A DNA stretch of 16,782 nt from JADDRA01 sp051005375 (GTDB lineage: Bacteria > Actinomycetota > Acidimicrobiia > Acidimicrobiales > CADCSY01), in contig JBPCJK010000065.1 of assembly GCA_051005375.1 (NCBI GenBank), positions 1 to 16,782 on the forward strand, read 5' to 3'. Below, piece by piece: positions 1 through 8,102 of the stretch (positions within the stretch are counted from its first letter, which is position 1; every line of letters starts with the position of its first letter). The position numbers were made by a program, and so were the translations under genes. The notes below the pieces were generated by a model. That model was not told the DNA's origin. It made no database searches and worked only from the letters and a program-made list of their open reading frames with translations.

Positions 1-95
1 CCTGCCATCGTCATCATGGCCTCGGAATCGCCTCGGTCAATGCGAAATGGATCCCTGGGGGAAGGTCAGGCGGTCCAGAAGCCCAGGACCGGTGC

Positions 96-122
96 CCCCG
101 ATCATCTGGTGAATGATCGGGG
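96..122. terminator. Perfect 10-bp hairpin downstream of the O-methyltransferase pseudogene
   Basis: CCCCGATCAT (96-105) and ATGATCGGGG (113-122) are perfect inverted repeats around a 7-nt loop. The hairpin lies 55 nt past the stop of the minus-strand gene ending at 177. No U tract follows on the minus strand, and only a mixed A/T stretch (ttagatagatat) follows on the plus strand. It could end transcription from either side as a U-less actinobacterial terminator, or be a protein-binding dyad. The rest of 1-176 shows no supportable gene. Confidence 0.5.
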
Positions 123-176
123 TTAGATAGATATGGCTTCAATCGTCGCATCAGGAGGAACTAGGAGCTTCGCCGA

Positions 177-1120
177 TCACGGCGATGCGAGGACCATCCA
201 CTCCGGCCTGCGCTCGAGGCGCTTGAAGTCCACAGTGTGGAAGCCGGTGTCGCTCAGCCACTTCCGGTAGTCGTCCTCGCCATGGGTGTCGGCAGCCCCG
301 GTGGCCATGAGCATCTGCACGGCGAAGATGGACGCCAAGGGGTCGGTTCCCCGCAGGAAGGTGTGTAGGGCCAGTACACCGCCAGGGACGAGCAGCGGCT
401 TGAGCCGGCGGTAGAGCTCGATGTTGTTCTCGGCGTCGTAGGTGTAGGTGACACCGGCGCAGAAGACCAGGTCGAACGGCCCGGCAGGGAGGGACTCGAA
501 GAAGTCCCCGGCGAGCAGCTCCACGCCCGCCGCCGACAGACGGCCCTTGCGCCGGGCCAGTTCGACGACGCCGGGCCGATCCTGCATGACTGAGCGGAGC
601 CCTCGGCGAGCGAACTCCACGGCGTACTCCCCGTGGCCCCCGCCGACGTCGAGCACCCTCTGGGCGCCAGGCACCCGGGTCAGGCAGGCATCGACGGCGC
701 CGGGGCGGACTCCCGCCCATTGACGGCGAGGGCGTCGAGCATCAGCTCTACCTGCTTCGAGTCCGGCGGGTGGCCGTGGTCGGCGACGCCGCGCAAGCGA
801 TCATAGATGCGCCCGCTCCACAGGCGCACCGCCCGTCCGTGGTGGCGCACCACGGCAGCGGCGTCAGCATCGGGTGCATGACGCCCGACGACGTAGCGTC
901 CGTCCTGCTCGGCATCGACGACGTCCCAGGTTGCCAGGGCTTCCAGGACCACCCGCACCGCACCCTCGTCCAGACCGAGCCGGGAGGCCAGCTCAGTCGG
1001 CTGCCCGGGCAGGCCCGCCAGCAGCCCGACGTCAACGGCGGCGTCGTAGAGCAGCGCCATCCTCCAGTCGCTCACCCTCCCGGGTGGGGCGAGAAAGGTC
1101 CGCTCCTCCCATGTCGTCAC
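177..1120 (-). pseudogene. O-methyltransferase (winged-helix dimerisation domain plus SAM domain), frameshifted
   Basis: The gene starts at a GTG (1120-1118) whose GTGA overlaps the stop of the upstream lipoprotein gene, so the two are probably translationally coupled. The first ~140 codons give an N-terminal winged-helix domain (start VTTWEERTFLAPP). The frame then runs to a premature stop, while a second frame carries the SAM domain: motif I LDVGGGHGEYA, then GDFFESLPAGPFDLVFCAGV, ending LASP. Alignment with the intact paralogue at 4419-5387 puts the break near 695-705: adding one base to the GCCCCGGCGCC run restores A-P-A-x-V-D-A-C-L-T. The gene is otherwise colinear with its paralogue. 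The family methylates hydroxyls on small molecules such as aromatic or polyketide metabolites; the substrate here is unknown. A one-base consensus error would make this an intact gene, so pseudogene status is provisional. Confidence 0.8.
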
Positions 1121-2826
1121 TCGGCGATGGGACGGATCTCGGTCCCCGTCTGGACACCGGTGATGAACACCTGCTTGTTGGTGGCGGTGGGGATGTTCCC
1201 GCCCAACCCGCCCGGCGTGTAGTACCACTGGTCGAAGACAGCCCTGCGGAAGATGTAGAACGGCGTCGGATAGAACAGCGGCAGCAGGGGCAGGTCGTCG
1301 GCTACAAGCCTCTGGATCTGGGCGATCTGACCCATGCGCTCGCCCTCGTCCAGGGTGGTCAGTTGCTCCTGGCAAAGGCGGTCGACCTCTGGGTTCACGT
1401 ACCCCTGGGCGTGCTGGGTCAGCTTTGTAGTCGAGGCGTAGACCCGGCGCAGGTAGTCGGGGTAGCCGTTCATCCCGCCCGAGCCGATGAGCGACATCTC
1501 GGTGTCCCCGGCCAGCACTCGCTGGTTGAAACTGGGCGTGTCGAGGGCCTCGGGCACCAGCTCGACGCCGATGGCGCCCAGCGCCCTGACGATGAGCTCG
1601 GTGGCCGGGGGGACGGGGGCGTTGGAAACCAACAGGCTGAACCGTAGAGGACCGCCGTCAGGGCGCTGGCGGGCCCCCTGCCCGCTGCGGGCATACCCGG
1701 CGTCGTCGAGCATCTGGTTGGCGGCGGCCAGGTCGAAGGGGTACTGCTCCACCTCGACGTGAGCAGGGTCCCCCGGCGGGATCCACCCCGGGTTCCCCGG
1801 CGTGCCGTTACCTCCGAACAGGCGCTCTACTAGGTCAGCCCGGTCGATGGCCTTGGCACAGGCCTGGCGGAACCGGGCGTCGGCCAGGGGCCCGCCCTTG
1901 GCCAGGTTCCAGTACAGGCCAAGCTGGGAGGCGCCGGGCGCCCCGTCGAGGATCCCGAAGGCGGGGTCGGTCCGGAACGGGGCCACGGCCTCGGGTCGGA
2001 CGCCGTTGAACGGGGCGCTGGCGGCATCGAGCTCGCCGGCGAGCAGGGCGGTGATTGCGTCGCCGACAGGCGGGTTCTCGATGCGCTCGACGAACGGTCG
2101 ACCGAGGAAGTAGTCGTCGTTGGCCACGTAGAGGTAGCTGCCCTCACCCGGCCCGTAGGAGTCGAGCCGGTAGGGCCCGGAGCCAACGAGAACACCAGGG
2201 TCCATGGCCTTGCCGGCATCGGGGATGGACTCCCAGACGTGGCGGGGGACGATGGGCACCGCCGCAGCCACGAACTCGAGGAAGGTGGTGTCGGGACGAC
2301 CGAGGCGGAACTCGATGTCCTGGCCCCCGGTGGCGACCACCTCCTTGACCCCGCCCTGTTGGGAGGGCTGGACGATGACCTGTGGCGACAGCTTCTGGCC
2401 GGCGAAGTACTCGAAGGTGAACACCACATCGTCAGGGGTGAGAGGCCGCCCATCCTGCCAGCTGACGTCGTCGCGCAGCTCGAACGTATAGGTGAGGCCG
2501 TCGTCGGACGGTTTGAAGCTCCGGGCCAGCCAAGGCATGACCTCACCTCGGGAGTCGTTCCACAAGAGGGTGTCGTAGATCAGGCTCATCTGCACGTACC
2601 CACCGCCCCGCACGTAGGCGAAGGGCGAGGGGAAGCCCTGGTCGGGCGGCGGTCCAACGCCGTAGCGCAGTGTCGGGCGGGGCGCAGGTGCCAGACCGGA
2701 CGTGCCCTCTCCTGGTGCAACGCTGCCGTTCGGCGCGGTCGTCGTGTCGTCGGTGTCACTGCAGGCGCCCAGCACCAACGCCCCGGTGGCCCCGAAGCTG
2801 GCGAGAAGGAAGGATCGTCGGTTCAT
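1117..2826 (-). CDS. ABC transporter substrate-binding lipoprotein, peptide/nickel family 5 (SBP1)
   Basis: This 569-residue protein is a DppA/OppA-type solute-binding protein. I start it at the ATG at 2826, giving MNRRSFLLASFGATGALVLGAC: a twin-arginine RRSFL, a hydrophobic stretch and an LGAC lipobox. This predicts Tat export and lipid anchoring on the outer face of the membrane. Typical SBP_bac_5 blocks follow: YDTLLW, PWLARS, SDDGLTYTFELRDDV, DGRPLTPDDV, GSGPYRLDSY. It is clearly paralogous to the protein at 5504-7198 and shares its C-terminal pattern (FITGVQTGTE-IRPI). No strong Shine-Dalgarno is visible at this start. Its stop overlaps the GTG of the O-methyltransferase, and it is divergent from an HxlR regulator with a dyad between them. 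The substrate cannot be deduced. No permease is adjacent, so it may share the permeases at 7242-9166. Confidence 0.93.
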   Translation of the reverse strand: MNRRSFLLASFGATGALVLGACSDTDDTTTAPNGSVAPGEGTSGLAPAPRPTLRYGVGPPPDQGFPSPFAYVRGGGYVQMSLIYDTLLWNDSRGEVMPWLARSFKPSDDGLTYTFELRDDVSWQDGRPLTPDDVVFTFEYFAGQKLSPQVIVQPSQQGGVKEVVATGGQDIEFRLGRPDTTFLEFVAAAVPIVPRHVWESIPDAGKAMDPGVLVGSGPYRLDSYGPGEGSYLYVANDDYFLGRPFVERIENPPVGDAITALLAGELDAASAPFNGVRPEAVAPFRTDPAFGILDGAPGASQLGLYWNLAKGGPLADARFRQACAKAIDRADLVERLFGGNGTPGNPGWIPPGDPAHVEVEQYPFDLAAANQMLDDAGYARSGQGARQRPDGGPLRFSLLVSNAPVPPATELIVRALGAIGVELVPEALDTPSFNQRVLAGDTEMSLIGSGGMNGYPDYLRRVYASTTKLTQHAQGYVNPEVDRLCQEQLTTLDEGERMGQIAQIQRLVADDLPLLPLFYPTPFYIFRRAVFDQWYYTPGGLGGNIPTATNKQVFITGVQTGTEIRPIAE

Positions 2827-2865
2827 CACGAAGGGAACGGTAGGGATCGGGCCGAGGGCCGTGAA

Positions 2866-2880
2866 GTACAAGTCCTGTAC
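2866..2880. promoter_or_regulatory. GTACA-N5-TGTAC dyad, candidate HxlR operator
   Basis: The 85-bp gap between SBP1 (ATG 2826, minus) and the HxlR gene (ATG 2912, plus) contains a perfect GTACA-agtcc-TGTAC inverted repeat centred on 2873. HxlR/MarR-type dimers commonly bind short dyads with GTAC-like half-sites in divergent promoters. The site is placed to control both directions. No convincing -35/-10 pair could be assigned on either strand. Confidence 0.5.
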
Positions 2881-2911
2881 CTCATCGACGAACCGCGCGA
2901 CAGTGGTGGTG

Positions 2912-3610
2912 ATGCGTTCCTACGGTCAATACTGTCCGCTGGCCAAGTCAGCCGAGATCCTCGGCGACCGCTGGACGATCCTCATCCTGCGAGAGCTCAT
3001 CATGGGTTCCCACCGGTTCAACGACATCGAACGGGGCCTCCCCCGCATCTCCCGGTCCCTGCTCAGCCAGCGGCTCCAGGCGCTGAGCCGGGTGGGGCTG
3101 ATCGAACGGCGAACGCAGGAGACGTCTCGCTCCACCTCCTACCACCTCACTGCGGCAGGCGTCGATCTCACGCCGCTCGTGGTTGGGCTCGGTGAGTGGG
3201 GCGCCCGCTGGGCCTTCCGCCAACCCGAGCCCGACGAGCTCGACCCCATCCTCTTGCTGTGGTGGATGCGGGGGAGGGTCAACCACGAGGCCATCCCCGC
3301 CGTTCGCACGGTGCTCCAGTTCGACTTCACCGGGGCCGCTCCCAGCCACTACTGGCTGGTCCTCGAACCCGGCGATGCGTCGGTGTGCCTCCAGGAGCCA
3401 GGCTTCGAGATCGACCTCGTGATCACCGCTGATCTGGCCGCGCTCCACGAGGTGTGGTTCGGGCGGGTGGAGCTGAAGAGCGCCCTGGCCGACGAGCGCA
3501 TACGACTTCGGGGCCGAGCCGCGCTGCGGCGGTCCTTTCCCGGCTGGTTCGCCCTCAGCCCCCTGGCCGGTGCGGTACGGGCAGCTTGTACCCGGGCGGC
3601 AGCGTCATGA
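2912..3610 (+). CDS. HxlR-family transcriptional regulator with C-terminal SCP2-like domain
   Basis: The 232-residue protein starts at the ATG at 2912 (MRSYGQYCPLAKSAEILGDR), just after three in-frame GTG codons that could also serve. Residues ~5-90 form the HxlR winged helix: YGQYCPLAKSAEILGDRWT, ILRELIMGSHRFNDI, ISRSLLSQRLQAL and VGLIERR. Cys8 lies where many family members carry a conserved cysteine. The C-terminal ~110 residues (WWMRGRVN onward) resemble the SCP2-like extension of longer actinobacterial HxlR proteins, a possible ligand pocket. It heads a three-gene plus-strand operon and overlaps the next gene by ATGA. It probably controls itself, the methyltransferases and SBP1 through the dyad at 2866-2880. 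The ligand is unknown. Confidence 0.88.
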   Translation: MRSYGQYCPLAKSAEILGDRWTILILRELIMGSHRFNDIERGLPRISRSLLSQRLQALSRVGLIERRTQETSRSTSYHLTAAGVDLTPLVVGLGEWGARWAFRQPEPDELDPILLLWWMRGRVNHEAIPAVRTVLQFDFTGAAPSHYWLVLEPGDASVCLQEPGFEIDLVITADLAALHEVWFGRVELKSALADERIRLRGRAALRRSFPGWFALSPLAGAVRAACTRAAAS

Positions 3611-4422
3611 GCGCGGCAGCCCGGTGGGCTGATGCCCTGGCGGCGTGGGCCATCCCTCAGGACATCCTCGATGCCGCCCCCGAGCCGCCGTGGCACTTCC
3701 CCCCCGCACTCTTCCGCTTGGCTGCGGAGGTGGCCTTGGGCGAGGACGAGCCCACCAATCCTTCGAGACGAGCCGCCCTCGAAGCGCTTCCCCCTGGAGG
3801 TTCGGTGCTCGACGTAGGCGCCGGTGGGGGTGCCGCCAGCTTGGCTCTGTGCCCTCCCGCTGTCCAGCTGACCGCCGTCGACCAGAGCCCGGCCATGCTG
3901 GAGGCCTTCGCTGCAGGCGCCGAGAAGCGGGGTGTCTCCCACCGGGAAGTCCAAGGTTCCTGGCCTGACGTCGCTGGCGAAGTCGGGGCCGCCGGGGTCG
4001 AGGTCGCCGATGTGGTCGTCTGCCACAACGTGGCCTACAACGTAGCCGACCTGGCGCCCTTCGCCGCGGCACTCACCGACCACGCCAGAGGTCGAGTGGT
4101 CCTCGAGCTCAACGCCCAGCACCCCATGGTTGCACTCAACCACGCCTGGCTGGCCCTCCACGGCGTGGAGCGTCCAACCACGCCCACCGCCGCCGATGCG
4201 ATCGCTGTGCTGGAGGAGACGGGCCTCACGGTCCGCTCCGAGGAGTTCGAGCGCCGGTCGCTGTTCGACCACCTCGAGCGCAGGGACCTGGTGGCCTTCG
4301 CCCGGCGCCGGTTGTGCGTCGGGCCTGAGCGTGACGCCGAGATCGACGCCCTCCTCCTCCCCGACCACGACGCGCCCCTTCGACACTTCGTGACGGTCTG
4401 GTGGCGAGGCTCGGCGTCGTGA
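3607..4422 (+). CDS. Class I SAM-dependent methyltransferase
   Basis: The ATG at 3607 overlaps the stop of the HxlR gene (ATGA) and gives 271 residues. The Rossmann-fold core is visible: motif I VLDVGAGGGAASLAL (residues 68-82), the SAM-ribose acidic residue in TAVDQSPAML (Asp92), and a motif near residues 135-146 reading ADVVVCHNVAYN. The family is Methyltransf_11/25-like and is not closely related to the O-methyltransferase that follows. The C-terminal half (WWRGSAS end) matches no domain I recognise. Its stop overlaps the next GTG (GTGA), so all three genes of this operon are probably co-translated. Target molecule unknown; the context suggests small-molecule modification. Confidence 0.85.
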   Translation: MSAAARWADALAAWAIPQDILDAAPEPPWHFPPALFRLAAEVALGEDEPTNPSRRAALEALPPGGSVLDVGAGGGAASLALCPPAVQLTAVDQSPAMLEAFAAGAEKRGVSHREVQGSWPDVAGEVGAAGVEVADVVVCHNVAYNVADLAPFAAALTDHARGRVVLELNAQHPMVALNHAWLALHGVERPTTPTAADAIAVLEETGLTVRSEEFERRSLFDHLERRDLVAFARRRLCVGPERDAEIDALLLPDHDAPLRHFVTVWWRGSAS

Positions 4423-5387
4423 ACAGATCCGAACCGGTGCCGCCGTCGCTGGAGGAACTGTCGTTTCTGGCTCCGCCGGATGAGGTGTGCGACTGGAGGA
4501 TGGTGGTGGTCCACGACGCCGCCGCCCAGGCCGGCCTCCTCGCTCGGCTCGCCGCCTCGCCGGCGACCCCGGCCGAGCTGGCTGCCGACCTCGGCCTCGA
4601 CGGGCACACGGTACGGGTCGTCCTCGAGGAGCTGGCGGTGTGGGACGTGGTCGCCAGTGACGGCGCCGGCCGTTTCGCCCCCGGCACCGGCTGGCCCAGC
4701 CACGAAGCGTCGGCGGCGCTTCGCCACCACGCCCGGGCCATCCGGGCTTGGAGCGCCGGCATCGACGACCGATTGCGAGGAGTCGGCCCGCCCCCAGAGC
4801 GCAAGCTGCCTCCCTGGACCGATTTGTGGCTGGAGGCCTTGGCCGTGCGTGCCCGCCATGCTGCCCCGGCCATCGTCGATGCCTGCCTGACCCGGTATCC
4901 CGAAATCCGCCGGGCACTGGAGCTCGGCGGCGGCCACGGCGAGTACGGCCTGGAGCTGGCCCGCCGCCAGGTCGAGGTCACCATGGTCGACCGGCCTGGG
5001 GTCATCGACATCGTCCGACCCCGGTTGGAGCAAGCCGACATCGTCCTCCACGCCGGCGACTTCTTCGAGGCCCTCCCCGCCGGTCCCTTCGACCTGGTGC
5101 TGTGCGCCGGCGTCACCCACACCTACGGCGCCGAAGGCAACCGGGCGCTGTTCCGCCGGGCCGCAACCGTCCTGGCTCCCGAAGGCGCCCTGGCCATCCT
5201 CACCTACCTCCGGGGCCGCGACCCGATGGCTCCCATCTTCGCCGTGCAGATGCTCATGGCCGCCTCCGGCGCCGACACCCACGCCGAGGACGACTACCGG
5301 GCCTGGCTGGGCGAGGCCGGCTTCGGGAAGGTCGAGATCGCCGACGACGCCCACCCCCGGGAGTCGCTGCTGCTGGCCACCCGGTAG
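4419..5387 (+). CDS. O-methyltransferase with winged-helix dimerisation domain (intact paralogue)
   Basis: I choose the GTG at 4419, whose GTGA overlaps the preceding stop; this mirrors the junction of the paralogue at 1120. An alternative GTG at 4401 would add six residues. The product has 322 residues. Residues ~30-80 form a winged-helix dimerisation domain. The SAM domain has motif I LELGGGHGEYG (167-177), Asp191 in MVDRPGV, and GDFFEALPAGPFDLVLCAGV from 213. The closing segment DTHAEDDYRAWLGEAGFG matches the paralogue almost residue for residue. The fold is that of small-molecule O-methyltransferases (Methyltransf_2 / AcnF-like); the substrate is unknown. Being intact, it may compensate for the frameshifted copy. 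Confidence 0.88.
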   Translation: MNRSEPVPPSLEELSFLAPPDEVCDWRMVVVHDAAAQAGLLARLAASPATPAELAADLGLDGHTVRVVLEELAVWDVVASDGAGRFAPGTGWPSHEASAALRHHARAIRAWSAGIDDRLRGVGPPPERKLPPWTDLWLEALAVRARHAAPAIVDACLTRYPEIRRALELGGGHGEYGLELARRQVEVTMVDRPGVIDIVRPRLEQADIVLHAGDFFEALPAGPFDLVLCAGVTHTYGAEGNRALFRRAATVLAPEGALAILTYLRGRDPMAPIFAVQMLMAASGADTHAEDDYRAWLGEAGFGKVEIADDAHPRESLLLATR

Positions 5388-5423
5388 CGGAGACCGGCCC
5401 CATCGCCCGCTCGCACCTCACCG

Positions 5424-5470
5424 TTCTGGCGTCAACCACTATCGGATCCCGACGCTCATTGGCGCCAGAA
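5424..5470. terminator. 12-bp hairpin between convergent genes
   Basis: TTCTGGCGTCAA (5424-5435) can pair with TTGGCGCCAGAA (5459-5470) over 12 bp with one G-U pair. The loop contains a smaller TCGG-atc-CCGA hairpin. It sits in the 116-bp gap between the plus-strand O-methyltransferase and the minus-strand SBP2, as expected for a shared bidirectional terminator. No U tract is present. A related dyad occurs at 15575-15622. Confidence 0.5.
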
Positions 5471-5503
5471 GGCGAGAGCGCCCGTCATCCAGCCGCGGGT
5501 AGC

Positions 5504-7198
5504 TCACTCCTTGATGGGGCGCACCTCGGTGCCCGTCTTGAGTCCGGTGATAAACGCCTGCTTGTTGAACACGGTGGGGATCCCGCCGGCGAAGCCGCCC
5601 GGGGTGAAGTACCACTGGTCGAACACCTCCGTGCGGAAGATGTGGAACAGGGTGGGGAAGTACAAGGGCAGCAGGGGGACGTCGGTGGCCACGATCTCCT
5701 GCATTCGGTCGAGCAGGCGCCGGCGCTCGGCGTCGTCGAGGGCGACCAGCTGGCGTTGGGCCAGGTCGTCGAACTCGGGATTGGCGTAGCCTTGGGCGCT
5801 CTGGAAGCGCTTGGGGACCTTGGAGGAGTACACCTGGCGCAGGTAGTCCGGGTCTCCGCCCAGGCCGCCGTAGTTGGTGATGGCCAGCTCGTAGTCGCCG
5901 CTGGTGGTGCGGGCGTCACGGGTGGGACGGTCGACGGCCTGGGGCGTCAACTCCACACCGACGGCCTGCAGGGCCCGCACCACCAGGTCGGTCACCGGGG
6001 GGACGGGATCGTTGCCCACCAGCAGGCCGAAGCGCAGGGGCTGGCCGCCGGGCCCCGAGCGCGGTCCGGAACCGCTGCGGGCATACCCGGCCTCGTCCAG
6101 CATGCGGTTGGCCGCCTCCACGCTGAAGGGGTACTGCTGCACCTTGGCGTTGTAGAAGGGGTTGCTGGGCGGGAGGAACCCGGGGTTGCCGGGGTTGCCG
6201 TTGCCTCCGAGCAGCCGGGTCACGATGTCGCCGCGATCGATGGCGGTGACGCACGCCTGTCGGAACCGAGCGTCGGCCAGGGCCCCTCCCTTGCCCAGGC
6301 TCCAGTACAGCCCCAGGGTGAAGTCGCCCGGCCCCTCGAGCACCTCGAAGGAGGGATCAGCCCGGAACGGGGCCAGCGCCTCCCTGCCGGCACCGGTGGG
6401 TGACGGACCGCCGGCGTCGAGCTCGCCCGCCAGGAGGGCGGTGAGCTCGTCGCCCACCGGCTGGTTCTCGATGCGGGCTACGAACGGCTTGCCCAGGAAG
6501 TAGCCGTCGTTGGCGCTGAACAGGTAGGCACCCTCGCCCGCCGAGTAGGAGTCCAACCGGTAGGGCCCGGAGCCGACCAGCAGGGCGGGATCGGTGGCCA
6601 TGGAGGCATCGCCGACGGACGACCAGATGTGGCGGGGCACGATGGGCAGGGCGCCGGCCACGGAGCCGGCGAAGGTGACCACCGGGCGAGCCAGGCGGAT
6701 CTCCACGCCGGTGGCGCTGGTGGCCGTCACCTTCTCCACGTCCTGGGGACGAACGAAGATCTGGGGGGAGAGCTTCTGAGCGGCGAAGTACTCGAAGGTG
6801 AAGGCCACGTCGTCGGCGGTCAACGGCTGCCCGTCGCTCCATGCCACGTCGTCGCGCAGCTCGAAGGTGTACACCAAGCCGTCGTCGGAGCGCGTCATGT
6901 CCCGTGCCAGCCAGGGCAACAGCTCCCCGGTGGAGTCCTTCCACAGCAGGGTGTCGTAGAGGTAGCTCATGCGCCAGTACCCCGGTCCTCGTGAGTAGGC
7001 GAAGGGCGATGGAAACCCGAAATCACCTCCGGCCAGGCGCAGGGTCGGCCGGGAAGCCGGGGCCAGACCACCGGGGCTGGCCCCGGGCGCCAGCGTGGTT
7101 ACGGTGCCCGACGTGGAGTCCGACCCGCTGCTGCATGCCCCCAGCACCACCGCGCCGGTCAGGCCCACGGTCCCCCGCAGGAATCCTCTTCTGTCCAT
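5504..7198 (-). CDS. ABC transporter substrate-binding lipoprotein, peptide/nickel family 5 (SBP2)
   Basis: This 564-residue protein begins MDRRGFLRG at the second of two tandem ATG codons (7201 and 7198). A GAAGGGA sequence upstream suits the second ATG better. A twin-arginine RRGFLRG, a hydrophobic stretch and an LGAC lipobox predict Tat export and lipid anchoring. SBP_bac_5 blocks are complete: SPFAYSRG, YDTLLWKDSTGE, YTFELRDDVAWSDGQPLT, EYFAAQKLSPQ, GSGPYRLDSY, ending TGTEVRPIKE. It is paralogous to SBP1 throughout. It is the last gene of a permease-permease-binding-protein unit, whereas classical dpp/opp operons usually begin with the binding protein. Substrate unknown. Confidence 0.93.
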   Translation of the reverse strand: MDRRGFLRGTVGLTGAVVLGACSSGSDSTSGTVTTLAPGASPGGLAPASRPTLRLAGGDFGFPSPFAYSRGPGYWRMSYLYDTLLWKDSTGELLPWLARDMTRSDDGLVYTFELRDDVAWSDGQPLTADDVAFTFEYFAAQKLSPQIFVRPQDVEKVTATSATGVEIRLARPVVTFAGSVAGALPIVPRHIWSSVGDASMATDPALLVGSGPYRLDSYSAGEGAYLFSANDGYFLGKPFVARIENQPVGDELTALLAGELDAGGPSPTGAGREALAPFRADPSFEVLEGPGDFTLGLYWSLGKGGALADARFRQACVTAIDRGDIVTRLLGGNGNPGNPGFLPPSNPFYNAKVQQYPFSVEAANRMLDEAGYARSGSGPRSGPGGQPLRFGLLVGNDPVPPVTDLVVRALQAVGVELTPQAVDRPTRDARTTSGDYELAITNYGGLGGDPDYLRQVYSSKVPKRFQSAQGYANPEFDDLAQRQLVALDDAERRRLLDRMQEIVATDVPLLPLYFPTLFHIFRTEVFDQWYFTPGGFAGGIPTVFNKQAFITGLKTGTEVRPIKE

Positions 7199-7245
7199 CA
7201 TGTTCCCTTCGTCGTGGCTACTTCGGTCATGGCTGCTTCGGTCAT
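7198..7245 (-). other. 15-codon bridging mini-ORF between the second permease and SBP2
   Basis: On the minus strand an ATG at 7245 overlaps the permease stop (ATGA). It opens a 15-codon frame, MTEAAMTEVATTKGT, whose TGA (7200-7198) lies inside the ATGATG at the start of SBP2. It would let ribosomes move from the permease to SBP2 without a gap. It may be chance; evidence is only the double overlap. Confidence 0.3.
7216..7245. repeat. Two-copy 15-bp tandem repeat
   Basis: GGCTACTTCGGTCAT (7216-7230) is followed directly by GGCTGCTTCGGTCAT (7231-7245), with one mismatch. The repeat includes the permease stop codon and encodes MTEAA and MTEVA in the bridging mini-ORF on the minus strand. Confidence 0.75.
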
Positions 7246-8102
7246 GCTGCTCTTGTCGTGGCTGCCCGCGCCCGGTTGCCGCGCGTCCAGCGAGGGTTGA
7301 ACACCGGCTCCAGCCCCACCCCGAGGAAAGTGAAGCCGAGCACGGTGAGGGCGATGGCGAAGCCGGCGGGGAGAACCCACCACACCCAGATGGAGGTGAA
7401 GTACAGCCCCGGGAACAGTAGGGCCCGGTTGAGGACCAGGCCCCAGCTCACTGCTGTGGGGTCGGCCAAGCCGAGGAAGGCCAGGCCGGACTCCATGAGC
7501 ACGGCCTGGCCGGCAATGGTTACGAAGCCGGCCACGATGATGGGGGCCAGGGCGGGGATGAGGTGGCGGCGGACGAGGTAGGGCACGCCCCCGCCAAAGC
7601 CCCGCGCCGAGTCGAGGAAGCCCCGCCGGCGCAGCGTGAGCGTCTGGCTGCGCACCAGGCGGGCGATCTCCGGCCAGGTGATGAAGCCGATGACCAGGAC
7701 GAGCACCGCCCGGTTCACCCCGGCCAGGGCGGCGACGAGGACGAGGAAGGGCATGGTGGGGAAGGCCAGCACCACGTCGACCACCCGCATGGCCAGGCGG
7801 TCGACCAGCCCACCCACCAGGCCGGCCCCCACTCCCACCACCACACCGAGGCTGATGGCCAGGGTGGCCGCGCCGACGGCCACGATGAGCGACTGGCGGG
7901 CGCCCCACACGATCTCCGAGAAAATGTCCTGGCCGATGTCGTTGGTGCCCAGCGGGTGGTCGGTCGAGGGTCGCTCCAACGAGTCCCCGGTCAGCGCCTT
8001 GGGGTCGTGGGGCGAGACGAGGGGGGCGAAGACGGCGATCACGAAGAGGGCAACCAAGAGGGTCCCACCCAACAGCACCAGGGGGGACCGCATTGCTCTC
8101 AT
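7242..8102 (-). CDS. Dipeptide/oligopeptide/nickel ABC permease, DppC/OppC family
   Basis: The ATG at 8102 overlaps the upstream permease stop (ATGA) and gives 286 residues; an in-frame ATG three codons later is a minor alternative. The first membrane segment (LVLLGGTLLVALFVIAVFAP) is followed by the DppC hallmark HPLGTNDIGQDIFSEIVWGA. The EAA loop that contacts the ATPase is around EIARLVRSQTLTLRRRGFLD to RRHLIPALAP, near residues 175-215. Several further hydrophobic helices end in the AFLGL and FLGVGLEP blocks typical of this subunit. With the DppB-type partner it would form the membrane channel of an importer fed by SBP2 and perhaps SBP1. The required DppD/DppF ATPases are not in this window. 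Confidence 0.92.
   Translation of the reverse strand: MRAMRSPLVLLGGTLLVALFVIAVFAPLVSPHDPKALTGDSLERPSTDHPLGTNDIGQDIFSEIVWGARQSLIVAVGAATLAISLGVVVGVGAGLVGGLVDRLAMRVVDVVLAFPTMPFLVLVAALAGVNRAVLVLVIGFITWPEIARLVRSQTLTLRRRGFLDSARGFGGGVPYLVRRHLIPALAPIIVAGFVTIAGQAVLMESGLAFLGLADPTAVSWGLVLNRALLFPGLYFTSIWVWWVLPAGFAIALTVLGFTFLGVGLEPVFNPRWTRGNRARAATTRAA

Noticed and set aside
3349..5354. Long minus-strand open frames across the HxlR-methyltransferase operon
   Set aside because: They are low-complexity Arg/Gly/Pro-rich shadows of genes with clear plus-strand domains.
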